Positions 22,250-32,881 of a DNA stretch of 64,000 nt are shown piece by piece (position 1 is the stretch's first letter; every line of letters begins with the position of its first letter). The stretch is from Prorocentrum cordatum. Its lineage: Eukaryota; Sar; Dinophyceae; Prorocentrales; Prorocentraceae. The DNA lies in the NCBI GenBank assembly GCA_963575745.1, contig CAUYUJ010011159.1, positions 1 through 64,000 on the forward strand, written 5' to 3'. Position numbers and translations under genes: made by a program. Below the pieces are notes generated by a model, which saw only the letters and a list, made by a program, of their open reading frames with translations, did no database searches and had not been told where the DNA came from.

Positions 22250-25181
22250 TCAGCCTCGTGCGTCCGCAATGATTTCCAGGCGATGCGCGACGAGTGCGGC
22301 AGCCACCTCTGGCGACCTGCTAGGTGCATCCACGAAAACAGGCTTCCCCCCGATAGCTTCTAGGATCTTGGCCCGAGACGCGCCCAGCGCGGCCAATCGC
22401 GCGCGGTCGGTCTGACGCGACCCGGCCAATTGATCAGAAAGTTGCTTCTTGTGTTTGGCGGCGGCGCCCTCGCAGACAGCATGCGCCGCCTCCAGCGGCG
22501 GGGGGGCGTTCTCCGAGTGTGCAATGCATCGTTTGGCATCGCGTTTGCTTTTCAAAAAGTCGAGCTCCTTCTGATGCGCGGCGCCCCAATTCCAGCCTGG
22601 TCCGACCTCCCCGGTCGAATCGCCGGCCGCTGTAACCGTCGCCGAAACAGCGGGCCTCGCAGCCTTGCGGCGCTGACGACTGAATTCGGCCTCGCCCCCC
22701 GTCATCACTCGCCGCGCCCTCTTAGCCCCTTTGTCGATGCGTGGGGCCTTCTGCACTTTAGGACGCTCGCGGTGCTCGAGCCAAATGCGCTGGGCACTGT
22801 CAATGACTTGCCCGAGGCCGCGGTTGGGCAAGTCCAGCGTGAGCTCGATAAACGTGCCCCCGTTGCACGCGTCGGCGTGAAGTTGGCGACAGTGAGATTT
22901 GAGCGCAGCCGGGCTAAAATTCCGCCCCACCCCCGACGAGCTGATTCCAGCGGCCACATATGCAACCAACGCTGATCACAGATCGTTGGCGTTGCATAGT
23001 TGTGGAAGATGCCCCTGCGATTTTCCTTGCATCGCATATCTCCAAGCGCCCTTATTCGACTAACCTCGCTGCGCTGTTGGCGAGCCCTTGGGAACGCATT
23101 TCCCCGTTCAGCCTGCGGCCCAATCGGATCGACGCCCGCAACCTGGCAGAACAAGCGCCCGGCATGTCTCGCGGGCAATGTTGACCTTGACATGTGGCTG
23201 AATGCAGTTTTCGGCGGCTGAATGGAATTTCCGGGAGGGCAGGAGGAGCCGGCGGCCGGTTGCGGGCAGCAGAGCGATTCAACGCTTGAGCAATCCGCCG
23301 CAAATGCAAATCCGCCCGGGGGTGCGTGGTGGACAAGTAGAACACTTGGAATGCCCGTGGTCGCGGCGCACGCCCCGCGGCTCTCGAGATCAGCCCCCGG
23401 GGCTCCGCGTGGGGCCCGATCGGAAACGAACGACGTCAGCAGCAACGAAAAAAACGACAACTTATCAACGTAACCCAGGTTACCTGGCGAATCTCGAAAC
23501 TTGGAAGACCCAGCTGCCAGTGCTGCGCGCGCCAGGGCCACGTAAGACCTCATCCTCTGAATGCACCTATCAACAATGTCGCGAGGGACACCGTGCTCGA
23601 AACCTATGCTCCGCAAGTTGCCGTTGACTCCTTGAGGAGGTTCAGCATGACCGAAGCGCAACCGGAAATGTTTGAGCACCGCTGGCTCTCACCAAACAGT
23701 GAGTGCATCGACCTTTCTGATGAACAGGAGCACTTCTGAATTGAGACTGGCGGTGTCGACGTCTTCATTGCCGAGCATTCTCGCCAATCAAGTAAGTCCC
23801 TTTGTCAGCCACGTCCGCCATCATCGCTGACATTAAGCACCGTTCGCTGTCCACCTATCCAAGCCACTCCTTGGCCTCGTTGGTGTTCTCATCCTTGGCC
23901 AGGCGGCTGGCCATGTACATCGCTGTCTTGATGCTTGCATGCATGAAGAGAGCAGTGCTGCCGAGAGGTTTTTTGCCGGGATTCAAAGCGACGCGGTGCG
24001 GCTCGCATGTCCCCTATCGCGGATGTAACCACGGGCCCCCTTGAAGACTTGACGTGCCCAGCGAACGCGCGCGAGGTCTTGGTGCTGTTCTGCGCAAGTT
24101 TGGCGACCGAGCTGCGGCCTTGTGCCATCGTCAGCGCTACATCTCTCAAGCGTGGGTCTGCGTTCCAGGGTGGCGAAACGATGCGCCGCGAGGCGTGCGC
24201 TGCTTCGCGCAGAACGAACTTAAGGTTTTGCGTGAGTGCCTTTTCCGCATGCGAAAGTGCGCGTATCGCGAGAAGTCCGTCTCCGGTTGAGCCGACGGTG
24301 GCGCACGCGACGCTCTCCCGAACGTGGGCCATCAAACTGGGCATCAACGCGAGGGTTGCCGACCAGTGGTAATAATGTCGGTGCGCCGCTAAACTTAGTG
24401 CACATTCGCTCCGCGATTACGGCTGTAGCTTGTGTAATCTTAGTGGCGCCAGTTCCGAAGTCTCTCCCCTGGCCCAAAAAGCAATTAACATCGTCCAAAT
24501 TATGATTTGCGGCTCGGTATCTCACAGCCAGCCGACCTTTTCGCTCATGCCGAAACAGAGATATCGCTCTGGCTGGCTTCAAAGCCTTTCTGTCATCAAC
24601 GCACAAGGCCTCCTTCAAGCACCACATCATTCTCCGATGCGAACTGCGCTCGTGGTTCAATGTTTCCGCCTGCAACGATGTCATCGGCAACCTGTTTGAA
24701 TGCGTGCCATTTCAGGCACATCACTGGGAACGCCGCGTCCTCAAGTTCTCCAGCTAGGAACGCGCGCGCTGTAGTTCACAGTGTAGCCGATGCTGATCAA
24801 GGCCTTGACGATGCCATCCAGCACGGGCTTGAGCTTTTTGTGAGTCAGCGTGAAAACGTTTTCGAAGATCGCCACCCTGGGCATTCTGTTTTCTGATGTA
24901 CTGCATGGCCTTCTTGATGAGCGTGCCAGTCTGCTTTGGCCCATTGACTCCCTGACGAAGGCCGTTCTGGGTAAAGTCCAGGCGCGGCGGCGTCCACGCG
25001 CATGCGTCAGTATATTGTTCTTCGTCAGGGGCGCTGTGAAGAACGTGCCAGGCTTGTGCGCAGCCTTGATGATCTTCTGGCAGGGCTGGGCGATGTCGCT
25101 GGCGAAGACGTTCGTGAGCGGCGCGCCCATGCGCCGCAGTGCAACTGAAGTTGGGTCCGAGCCTGTGAAATCACCCCCCAA
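22250..25181 (-). pseudogene. C5 cytosine DNA methyltransferase-like gene, copy B, frameshifted
   Basis: Reading the minus strand from 25181: SAM-binding motif (MGGDFTGSDPTSVALRRM, VFASDIAQPCQKIIKAAHKP), then in another frame NGLRQGVNGPKQTGTL and KKAMQYIRKQ, then back to RVAIFENVF (the ENV motif) and GYTVNYSARV, then in a further frame RAFLAGELEDAAFPVMCLKW. Downstream pieces (24690-24360 TGATKITQATAVIAERMC; 24347-23889 GRSSVAKLAQNSTKTSRAF; 23679-22980; 22969-22250 with a Lys/Arg-rich tail RMR... RRVMTGGEAEF) keep changing frame. The catalytic P-P-C is read here as P-P-R (Arg codon at 24984-24982). Numerous shifts make this a decayed gene. The 3' half (22552-24325) is repeated at 32882-34667. 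The family methylates cytosine in DNA, and captures of such genes by retrotransposons are reported in dinoflagellates; no RT is adjacent on this strand apart from the LINE downstream. Confidence 0.7.
22552..24325. repeat. Segmental duplication, copy 1 (partner 32882-34667, direct)
   Basis: Nearly identical to 32882-34667; in a sampled stretch of about 120 bases I counted about four differences. Both copies have private small indels: copy 1 lacks about 20 bases near 24260, and carries an extra AGTGCATCGACC-type segment near 23700. The identity ends sharply at TTCAAAAAGTCGAGC on one side and near CTCTCCCGAACG on the other. Confidence 0.9.
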
Positions 25182-25639
25182 GCTTGATTACTTTCGGGCG
25201 CCGTGGGCGGCGCGCCTTCGTCGTCGTTTCGGGCGGCGCCTTTGTCGCGCCATCCCGCCGGGCGAGCTCCGTCGCTTGGTCGCGCCAGCCTGGGCGAGCC
25301 GCCCTGCGGTCCTAAATGGCACGCGCCGACGCGGCTATAGATGCGGCCCACGGGGGGAGGGGGGGGTGAGGTCGGACCATGATTGACGAGGAGGAATGGG
25401 GGGGGGAGGCGCTAGCTCTGATGCTTGCGCTGCGGATTCGAGCGAGCGAGCGACCGAGCGGCTGCGGATTCGAGTGAGCGAGCGGGCGGCTGCGAGCCTC
25501 GCCGCTGCCGGCCATCCAAGACCCCCCGCACGATTGCTGAGAGGGAGCGCTAACTCTACAGTGCTTCTTGGGGAATGCTAACTCTACAATGCTTCTCGGG
25601 GAGCGCTAGTGCTTCCCCCGCCATTTGCCCCCCGACAGT
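25182..25639. other. No gene; GAGC-rich and short tandem duplication
   Basis: 25430-25500 has repeated GAGCGAGCGA words. 25550-25612 holds two near copies of CTAACTCTACAGTGCTTCT followed by GGGGA. Nothing gene-like is seen. Confidence 0.6.
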
Positions 25640-27245
25640 TCGAAGACGCCCCCGAGCTGCGAGAGGCCAGTTCGAGGGCGTCCCCGAGCTGCGAGAGGCC
25701 AGTTCGGGGGCGTCCCCGAGCTGCGAGAGGCCAGTTCGAGGGCGCCCCCGAGCTGCGATATGGCCTCTCGCAGCTCGGGGACGCCTTCGAACTGGCCTCT
25801 CGCAGCACGGGGGCGCCCTCGAAATGGCTTCTCGCAGCTCGGGGGCGCCCTTGAACCGGCTTCTCGCAGCTCGGGGGCGCCCTCGACATGGCCCCTCGCA
25901 GCTCGGGGCGCCCTCGAAGACGCCCCGAGCTGCGAGAAGTTTGACGGACCTCTCCTCGAAGTGGCCTCTTGCCTGCTCGGGGGCGCCCCCGAGCTGCGAG
26001 AGGCCACTTCGAGAAGAGGTATGTCGCACCCCGGGGGCTGCGAGAGGCCAGTTCGAGGGCGCCCTCGAGCTGCGAGATGGCTTCTCGCAGCTCGGGGACG
26101 CCTTCGAACTGGCCTCCCGCCGCTCGGGGGCGCCTTCGAAATGGCTTCTCGCAGCGCGGGGCGCCGTCTCCGAACTGGCCTCTCGCAGCTCGGGGGCACC
26201 CTCGAAATGGCCCCTCGCAGCTCGGGGGCGTCCTCGAAGACGCCCCCGAGCTGTGAGAAGTCTGACAGACCTGTCTTCGAAGTGGCGCTTCTCGCAGCTC
26301 GGGGCGCCCCCGAGCTGCGAGAGGCCACTTCGACGAGAGGTATGTTGCGCCCCGGGGGCTGCGAGGGCCAGTTCGAGGGCGCCCCCGAGCTGCGAGAGGC
26401 CTGTTCGGGGGCGCCCTCGAAATGGCTCTCGCAGCTCGGGGGCGCCCTCGCGAACTGGCCTCTCGCAGCTCGGGGGCGAACTGGCCACTCGCAGCTCGGG
26501 GGCGCCCTCGAAGACGCCCCCGAGCTGCGAGAAGTTTGGCAGGCCCCTCTTCGAAGTGGCCTCTCGCAGCTCGGGGGGCGCCCCCGAGCTGCGAGGGGCC
26601 GCTTCGAGGAAAGGTCTGTCGCGCCCCGGGGGCTGCGAGAGGCCAGTTCGAGGGCGCCCCCGAGCTGCGAGAGGCCTGTTCGGGGGCGCCCTCCAACTGG
26701 CCTCTCGCAGCTCGGGTGCGCCCTCGAACTGGCCTCTCGCAGCCCGGGGGCGTCGGGGGGCGCCCTCGAACTGTCATCTCGCAGCTCGGGGCGCCCTCGA
26801 CATGGCATCTCGCAGCTCGGGGGCGCCCTCGAATGCGCCCCCGAGCTGCGAGAAGTTTGGCAGACCTCTCCTCGAAGTGGCCGCTCGCAGCGCGGGGGCG
26901 CCCTCGAACTGGCCTCTCGCACCTCGGGGGCGCCCTCGAAGTGGCGTCTCGCAGCTCGGGGGCGCCCTCGAAACGGCCTCTCGCCCCCGTCGGCTTCTCG
27001 GGGGCCGAGTCGAATCATGTTTGCATGGCTCGGGGTGGCCCTCGGGGGCCGCCCGGCGCCTCGAGGTCGCCTCCAGAGCTGCGAGAGGAGAGGGCGAATA
27101 ATCCCTTCCATTCGCAGCTCAAGGACGTCCTCGAGCTGCGAGTGGTAGGGTTTGCCTTCTCACTCTGGAGAGGTATGTGAGAACGCCCTTGAGCTGCGAG
27201 TGGAAGGGGTATATTAGTCTTCTCCTCTCGCAGTTCTGGAAGCGA
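25640..27245. repeat. Inverted 32-bp satellite array, copy 1
   Basis: Built from a unit of about 32 bp, core GAGCTGCGAGAGGCCAGTTC then GAGGGCGCCCCC. The first units (25640-25756) are forward and the following ones (25757-25920) are reverse complements; forward and reverse blocks then alternate through the array. A larger pattern with GAGAAGTTTGGCAGACC (variants at about 25935, 26250, 26530, 26850) recurs roughly every 300 bp. Because 32 is not divisible by 3 and no phase has a stop, long open frames of 300-500 codons exist on both strands; they are not taken as genes. A degenerate tail with GAGCTGCGAGTGG words extends to 27245. Confidence 0.92.
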
Positions 27246-27401
27246 TGCTGGATGTCGAACCCCAACCATGAATGCGATGCGTAGTTGAATCCCTCGGGGG
27301 ACCTGCAAACTTCTAAGCCCGTCAGATATTGACCCCTGCTCCCCGTGACATCTGGAGTGCGCCGAAGGGGGGCGGTAGGGAAGCATCGGCCCCTCTATGG
27401 G

Positions 27402-27494
<93 letters not shown>
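27402..27494. repeat. GT microsatellite
   Basis: About 46 uninterrupted TG dinucleotides. Confidence 0.97.
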
Positions 27495-27496
<2 letters not shown>

Positions 27497-27741
27497 AGGG
27501 ATCTGTCTCCCTACCAGGTGCACATCGTTGTATTAATCATAGGTTAAGATCCCGCTGTTATATAACAACTCCACGAGACGGCGCACCCGTAGACATTCAA
27601 CCCAAGTTGATTTTTGTGGGCGCAACAACACCGAATGCAGCTCACTACCCCATTTCCATGGGCACATGGTGAGACGAGACGGGCAAGCGCGCCCAGGCGA
27701 AGGGGAAGGCCGCGCCGAGAACGCGCCCGAGGATCCATAGT

Positions 27742-28796
27742 ATGACAAGCTCCGCCAGGGCGGATGCCGCCGCGGGCGAGATGGATCAGCGATCTAGCCA
27801 CGCAAGCATGGTTCGCACCGTGGTCAACGAGGTCCACGAGGCGTTAGACAAGATCATGGAGCACCCGATGTCCAAGGACATCGTTGAGCAGGAGCCGTGC
27901 AACATGTCAAATGGGGGCGCCCAGGCGCCACTCAAGCGGGCTGACATGAGCAGTGTTCTGAACAAAGATGGGCCTGGCCGTTTCTACAAATGCGGCCTCC
28001 ACTTCTTGTGGCACAGCTTCGCATGGATGTGCAGCCGCCGCGTGCCCATCAACAGGGGCCAGATCAAGGACCTGACCTCCAGAGGTTCGCCTTGGAGCCG
28101 CTGAAACCGCCCAGGCACGTTCCTTTCGAGACGGCGATTGCGTTGGGCTCAGCCACGCAATGCGTGATGGGGGAAAAAGGGGCCTCGCAGCGCCTGTCAC
28201 CCCCGGGGCCCGCCTTCGCGGCGATCTTCAGCATCAGGGGCGCAATCATTCAAGAAGCTGGCGAAAACGCGTTAGGGATATGGCGCGACGCGCCGTTGAC
28301 GGCGTCGTTCTGGTTCGAGGTGGCGACAGCAGGGTGCGATCGGTATTGGAGGGCCCAAAACCCCCGACAGGAAGCCATCGAGATGGACATCGTGTCCCAA
28401 TTGTCTGTCCGCCAGTGGATCTACGACGTCCTTGGCTTCAAGGAGCCCAGAGAGAAGGGCCTGGGCACGGAGTTGGGCAGCGCTCAGGTCGCGAAGTACT
28501 ACCATGAGAAGATGAAGCACGCCAGGGGGACGGAGGGAGTCAGCGCGTCTTTCGTCGACAGCGCCTTCGCCGTGCACAGGAGGGCCCTCAGCAATTCCAC
28601 GGCGCGCCACTGGCTCGAGTGGTGCGACGAGCACCTGATGGAGAAGAGCCCATGGAGTAAATCGGTTTATGCGTTGCAGGCCGTGGTCAATCGCGCGCAG
28701 ACGACAGCTCGCATTGCCTGGGCTATTTGCGGCCTCGCGGATCTCAACCGCATGGACTGGGGGTCGAATTCCATGCCCGGGAGGGGTGGTGATTGA
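27742..28796 (+). CDS. Hypothetical protein, one frameshift near 28085
   Basis: Begins at ATG 27742 (MTSSARADAAAGEMDQ) and stays in that frame to about 28085 (GRFYKCGLHFLWHSFAWM, RRVPINRGQIKDL). The sense then continues in another frame (FALEPLKPPRHVPFETAIAL, SFWFEVATAGCDRYWRAQ, AKYYHEKMKHARG, WAICGLADLNRMDW) to a stop at 28796. The total is about 350 residues of normal, non-repetitive composition with many aromatic residues, unlike translated repeat DNA. I do not recognise the family. It is followed on the same strand by two more unrecognised, frameshifted segments, which suggests one larger decayed element or gene. A phase change at an intron is an alternative to a frameshift. Confidence 0.5.
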
Positions 28797-28835
28797 GCAG
28801 AATAAGTTTTTGGCGTTGAAGACAATGGCGTGAAC

Positions 28836-29726
28836 ATGTTAGAACAACATGTTAATTTTGAGGGCTCGGTCGGCCTCAGAAGGTTGAAGGACTACAGGCA
28901 GAGCTACATCGAGGTCCTCAACCTGAGGCATGCCATGCGCGACGACTTGCTCCAGGCGCGGTTGCCAGGGATCGCCCCCCCAATCGAGCACGTTAAACAA
29001 TTCAGGAGGTGTTCGCCGATGTTCCAGAAGTGCGCGCGTCTGTGACAGGCTACCCCAGCCGGCCCACGGTGGGCGCTACGTGGATGGTCGGACGGCCCCC
29101 ATCTTCGGTGGCGGCATGCACCTTTCTGGAAGGGTTGACCTACACTGTCTCCTATGACGGCCGCTACAGGGACGCTGCCAAGACGAAGGCAAAGTTTGCT
29201 GACATCTTGGGGTACGAGAGCGTCGAGCGCGAGATCGACGAGATCGCCGCGACTCTGGCCCAGGGGCGATCCGCTGCAGCGGCGGCGAGAGGAGAGACCC
29301 CTGCAGTGAATGGTACCCCAGCTACGCCAGCTACGCCAGCTCCGTCAACTGGCACGACGACTGAGACTCCAGAGTCGAAGGGCTTTCACACCATGGAGCA
29401 GCAGGACCAGGAGCATTGGGGGGGGAAATCATCAAGAAGCACGTCCACACGTACGTGGACATCATCGTCGAGAAGAAATCGACCGCCGAGCTGGAAAGCG
29501 CAATTCGCGATCCCACTGTGGCGAGCATCAGGGGCGATCCGACTGGTCTCGCGCTGTTTCACATCGACGTCAAGCAGAGCGGCGAGCCCTTAACTCGCCC
29601 GGAGCTGCGGGTCGCTCCCCTGCGCGACGCGAACTATTACAGGCTGGTCAGGACCGCGCAGAACGCGCGTGCCCCCGGCTGGCGCTACCCCTGGTCTACG
29701 ATCTGGCGAAGTGGCTATCCTGTTAG
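28836..29726 (+). CDS. Hypothetical protein, frameshifts near 29005, 29415 and 29690
   Basis: Protein-like text crosses three frames: HVNFEGSVGLRRLKDYRQSY in the first; VFADVPEVRASVTGYPSRPT, YTVSYDGRYRDAAKTKAKFA and an Ala/Pro/Thr linker (ATPATPATPAPS) in the second; GEIIKKHVHTYVDIIVEKKS and TGLALFHIDVKQSGEPLT in the third; and LPLVYDLAKWLSC before a stop at 29726. I recognise no family. The linker is coded by short CCAGCTACG repeats around 29315-29340. It is probably part of the same transcription unit as the preceding segment, 40 bp upstream. Confidence 0.45.
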
Positions 29727-29868
29727 ACGGCGCCAGGAATTGCAACGCCCATGAACTAATTGCCCCGCGGCGCGAGGGGACTTCGAAGGACGAGCAGAAG
29801 CTAGACGATCATGATGAGGACGAAGATGATAAGGAGGACGACCCCGACGACGAGGACGGACTGAGGTC

Positions 29869-30690
29869 ATGACCTTCACCACCTCTGTCATCAACATCAT
29901 TTACTCCGAGGCCAGCGTCGCCAACCGCCGCAGGAAGTTGCGCAGCAACACAGGTGGCCTTCGCCAGTCCGAGTGGGCTCACATGTTCTCATATTCGAAA
30001 GTCTGCCTGCCAGAGAGGGCACGCAAGCACTATCCTGGCACCGCGTCGGGCGACGCCATCATGGGCGTTGCTGCGGCCGAGCCCGAAATCGAGTGGAACA
30101 TGAGATGGGCGGACAGAAAGGCGCCCTACGGCAGGAAGAACCTCGTCGCCGTCGGCGGCAAGACGGAAGGTGCAAGCCTGGACGACGTGGTCGAGCGCAA
30201 GACGGACTCCACGCGAGCGCCAGTCACGCACCACGGAATGCCCCCCGCGTGGCACGCGAGCTCATCCACATGTTTCTCTTGAAGGCCATCGTGGACTCGA
30301 CGCCGTTGGGCGCCAAATTCGTACGGCAGGCGGCGCTCAACCGCGTGGGTACGTCGGCATCGCTTTCACCGAGGAGCACAAGACTATGATCTACGCGAGG
30401 CTCGTCGAGATGATGCAGACCGAGATGTGCCAGACGGGCTCCAGGCTCTACAACTCCCAGTGCGCGAAGGCGGCGGGGCTCACCGAGACGCCGCCCCCAG
30501 CGCCACCGCCGAAACCCAGCGCCGCCCCCGGCGCAAGGCCACGGCGGCCCCCCAGGATGAGCCTGGCACTGGCGATGATGGTGAGCCTGGCACTGGCGAG
30601 GGTGGTGAGCCTTGCACTACTGGCGAGAATGGTCTCCTTGGTGTTGCCGGTCCTGGTCCTGAGGCTGAGCCCTGGGATCCCTTTGCATGA
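29869..30690 (+). CDS. Hypothetical protein with C-terminal Glu-Pro-Gly repeats
   Basis: Starts at ATG 29869, just after an acidic stretch coded at 29800-29865 (DEDEDDKEDDPDDEDG in the preceding frame). The text reads VINIIYSEASVANRRRKLRS and SEWAHMFSYSKVC, then changes frame near 30245 (LIHMFLLKAIVDSTPLGAKF), near 30345 (YVGIAFTEEHKTMIYARLVE) and near 30550, ending in three tandem repeats EPGTGDDG, EPGTGEGG, EPCTTGENG and a C terminus EPWDPFA at 30690. No family is recognised. The composition and the sharp stop support a real but damaged gene end. Confidence 0.45.
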
Positions 30691-31960
30691 TGCGGCATGC
30701 GTTGCCAGCTGGTTCGGCTGGAGTTTTTTTCGTGCTGCAATAGGTCGTTGGGACCATGGTGCGCAGCATGGCTGAATAAGGTGGACGGCGGAAGGGGCGT
30801 GGTGATCAGGAGGAGGCCCGACGATTGAGGATCCAGCATCTTAGAGTCTTTCGTAGGATGCATTTCGCCGACAGGGTGATCTGCGATCGCTTGAGGCTGA
30901 CTCAGCCTGGCTTGCACATCTGGGGCGAAGTCGCCCGGGTGCCGCGAGTGAAAACCCAAGCGATTATGTTTTCAATGCCATGCGTTGTCGCTATTATCTG
31001 CGCGTGCGTCGAGATATGGCAGCGTCGTTGTAAAGAGAGCATTGCTGCGTGGATGGATGGCGGACCCTCTGCAAGATGCGGCTCTCGCTCGGGGCTTCCC
31101 GACTGACCGCGCGGTGAACGGTGCGACACAGCAGCGCGGATGGAGGGTGGCTCTTCGGGTCTCGCAGCATCGGGGGGTGCATTTGACAGGCCCAGACTCC
31201 CTCGAGCGATCCTTGGCGTTGGGGCTCCAATATTAGCAGCGCTCTCCAAGCTGCCCCGACGAACGCGCGTGTAAAACTTATCCCGCCAGCCCTCTGGGCG
31301 TAGGTGGTTTAGGGTGTTTCTTCTTCCTATCCCCTTATTCCCCTTCGGGGATGGCCCCCGCCCCCCCCCCCTCCCCGGGGCCTGGGCGGGCCCGGTCGCG
31401 AGCCATTGGAGCGTCCAAGACGGCCCAAGTAGGGCCCCATGGGAGGCTTATGTTTGGGCGCCCCTCACGGGGATCGCGGCCCCTGAGGCGTTCTGGAAGG
31501 GCAGCGCCAATTAATAGGCCCCCCTCTTTCTTGATCGATCTCATCCAAGATGGCCGCGAGAGGCGCCCGGGAAGCCCCGAGGCGCGCCAAGATGGCCCCA
31601 AGATGGCCCCGATCGGCCTCCAAGAGGTTCTCTCGGGGCACTCAAGGCGCCCAAGAGCCCCCCAAGACGGCCGAGAGATCCCCCAGACGTCCCAAGGACC
31701 GCTCAGACGGCCCCAGGAGCCGCCCAAGGGGCTCCCAATATACCCCCAAGAGACCCCCAAGAGGCCTCAAGAGCATCCCCGAGGCATCCAGGACCCCCCC
31801 CAGACGCCCGAAGAGGCTGCCAACATCAATTCACGATTGTTGCCCGCGCTGCTTGACTATACGTCTATTCTTCTCTGCCCCCGAGGCTCTCATGGGCTTC
31901 GTTTAGGCGCGGGGCGCTGGGGGCACGCGAAGCGTCGACCATTTTGATTGCACAGCGTTT
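30691..31960. other. No gene; low-complexity GGCCCCAAGA-type DNA
   Basis: 31300-31380 is C-rich. 31540-31830 is built of diverged short words such as CAAGATGGCCCC, CCAAGAGGC and CCCCCAGACG in a rough 10-12 base rhythm, similar to 63830-64000. No coding motifs are seen. Confidence 0.55.
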
Positions 31961-32814
31961 TTACATTGGGCTACGCAAGCGACGGCCGCCAGTAACTGGT
32001 GGCACCCCCAAAGGCGCAAATGGTCGCACCGTCGCCCGCGCGCCCGGACGAGCCTCGGCCGAAACAGCCGTGCACCCCGCGCCGCGGCGCCATTGCTCAC
32101 CCCTCGAGCGCGAAGTCAACCGCGTGCTCGTCGACGACCAGCGGGTGCCATTTGCGGTGAATGACGCGCCCGTTGAGCTTGAGCGCTGGGACAACCGCCC
32201 CCCCGCGTCGTTGCAGTGGAGGTCGGCGGCCCTGAGGGCGAGCTCGCCAACGTCCGTGAACCCGAACTCCTCGAGCGCCTTGCGCTTCAAGCGGCTAGCT
32301 TTGACGAGTCGGCGACCCTGCGCGGGGCCCTCGAGGTTCGGCGCCATCACCTCCTTCCACTCGTCGCCGTACTTCACCCGCGTCTCGATCTCGGACATGT
32401 TGGCGGCCGGGCGCTCAAGCTTGTCAGTGTCGGAGCTGGCGGCGCCGTCGTCGTCGTCGGTCTGCGGGCGTAGATCCACTGGATGAGGTCGACGAGTTCG
32501 TCGTCGCCAATGGGATCTCCATTTGGGGATTGCCCATGACACTTGTAAATCTTCAACTCGGTGCCGAAGTATGTCGACATCTCCGTCTGGGTCATCTTCT
32601 TGACCATCGCACCCTGAGTCATGATGTCAAGCGTGCGGGTGTCGACCCGGGCTGTAGTCGTCAGTGGCAGCCGCGTGTTCAGCTCCATGAAGTAGCACCA
32701 GAACCTGCCCTTGACGGTGCTGATGATTGGCTGCTGCGCCTCGTCCCCGAGCACGTTCTCGACTGCGTCGCGCTGGGTCGGGAGGTCGAATGGGATGCGC
32801 GCGTGGCTCGTCAT
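31961..32814 (-). CDS. Hypothetical protein, frameshift near 32500
   Basis: The frame from ATG 32814 reads MTSHARIPFDLPTQRDAV, VKGRFWCYFMELNTRLPL and GDDELVDLIQWIYARR (near 32475). The sense then shifts to a second frame in which MSEIETRVKYGDEWKEVMAP and RLKRKALEEFGFTDVGELAL are read (about 32400-32230), then degrades. It is non-repetitive, with protein-like composition and an Asp-rich linker between the two parts. The GRF-W-C style phrase is loosely like GRFYKCGLHFLW of the plus-strand segment at 27960, which could mean a common family, but I cannot establish this. It lies immediately beside the end of segmental duplication copy 2. Confidence 0.45.
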
Positions 32815-32881
32815 TGCCCTCTAATCATTCGAATAAGTAGTGGGGGCCAGGTGCCCCCGCGTCGGACGACCTCGAGACAGA

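Noticed and set aside
25575-27148. ORFs of 310-508 codons in five frames
   Set aside because: They result from a stop-free 32-bp satellite and show the same peptide words in rotating phase.
31300-31315. GGTTTAGGGTG as a telomere-like repeat
   Set aside because: A single copy of TTTAGGG; no tandem array.
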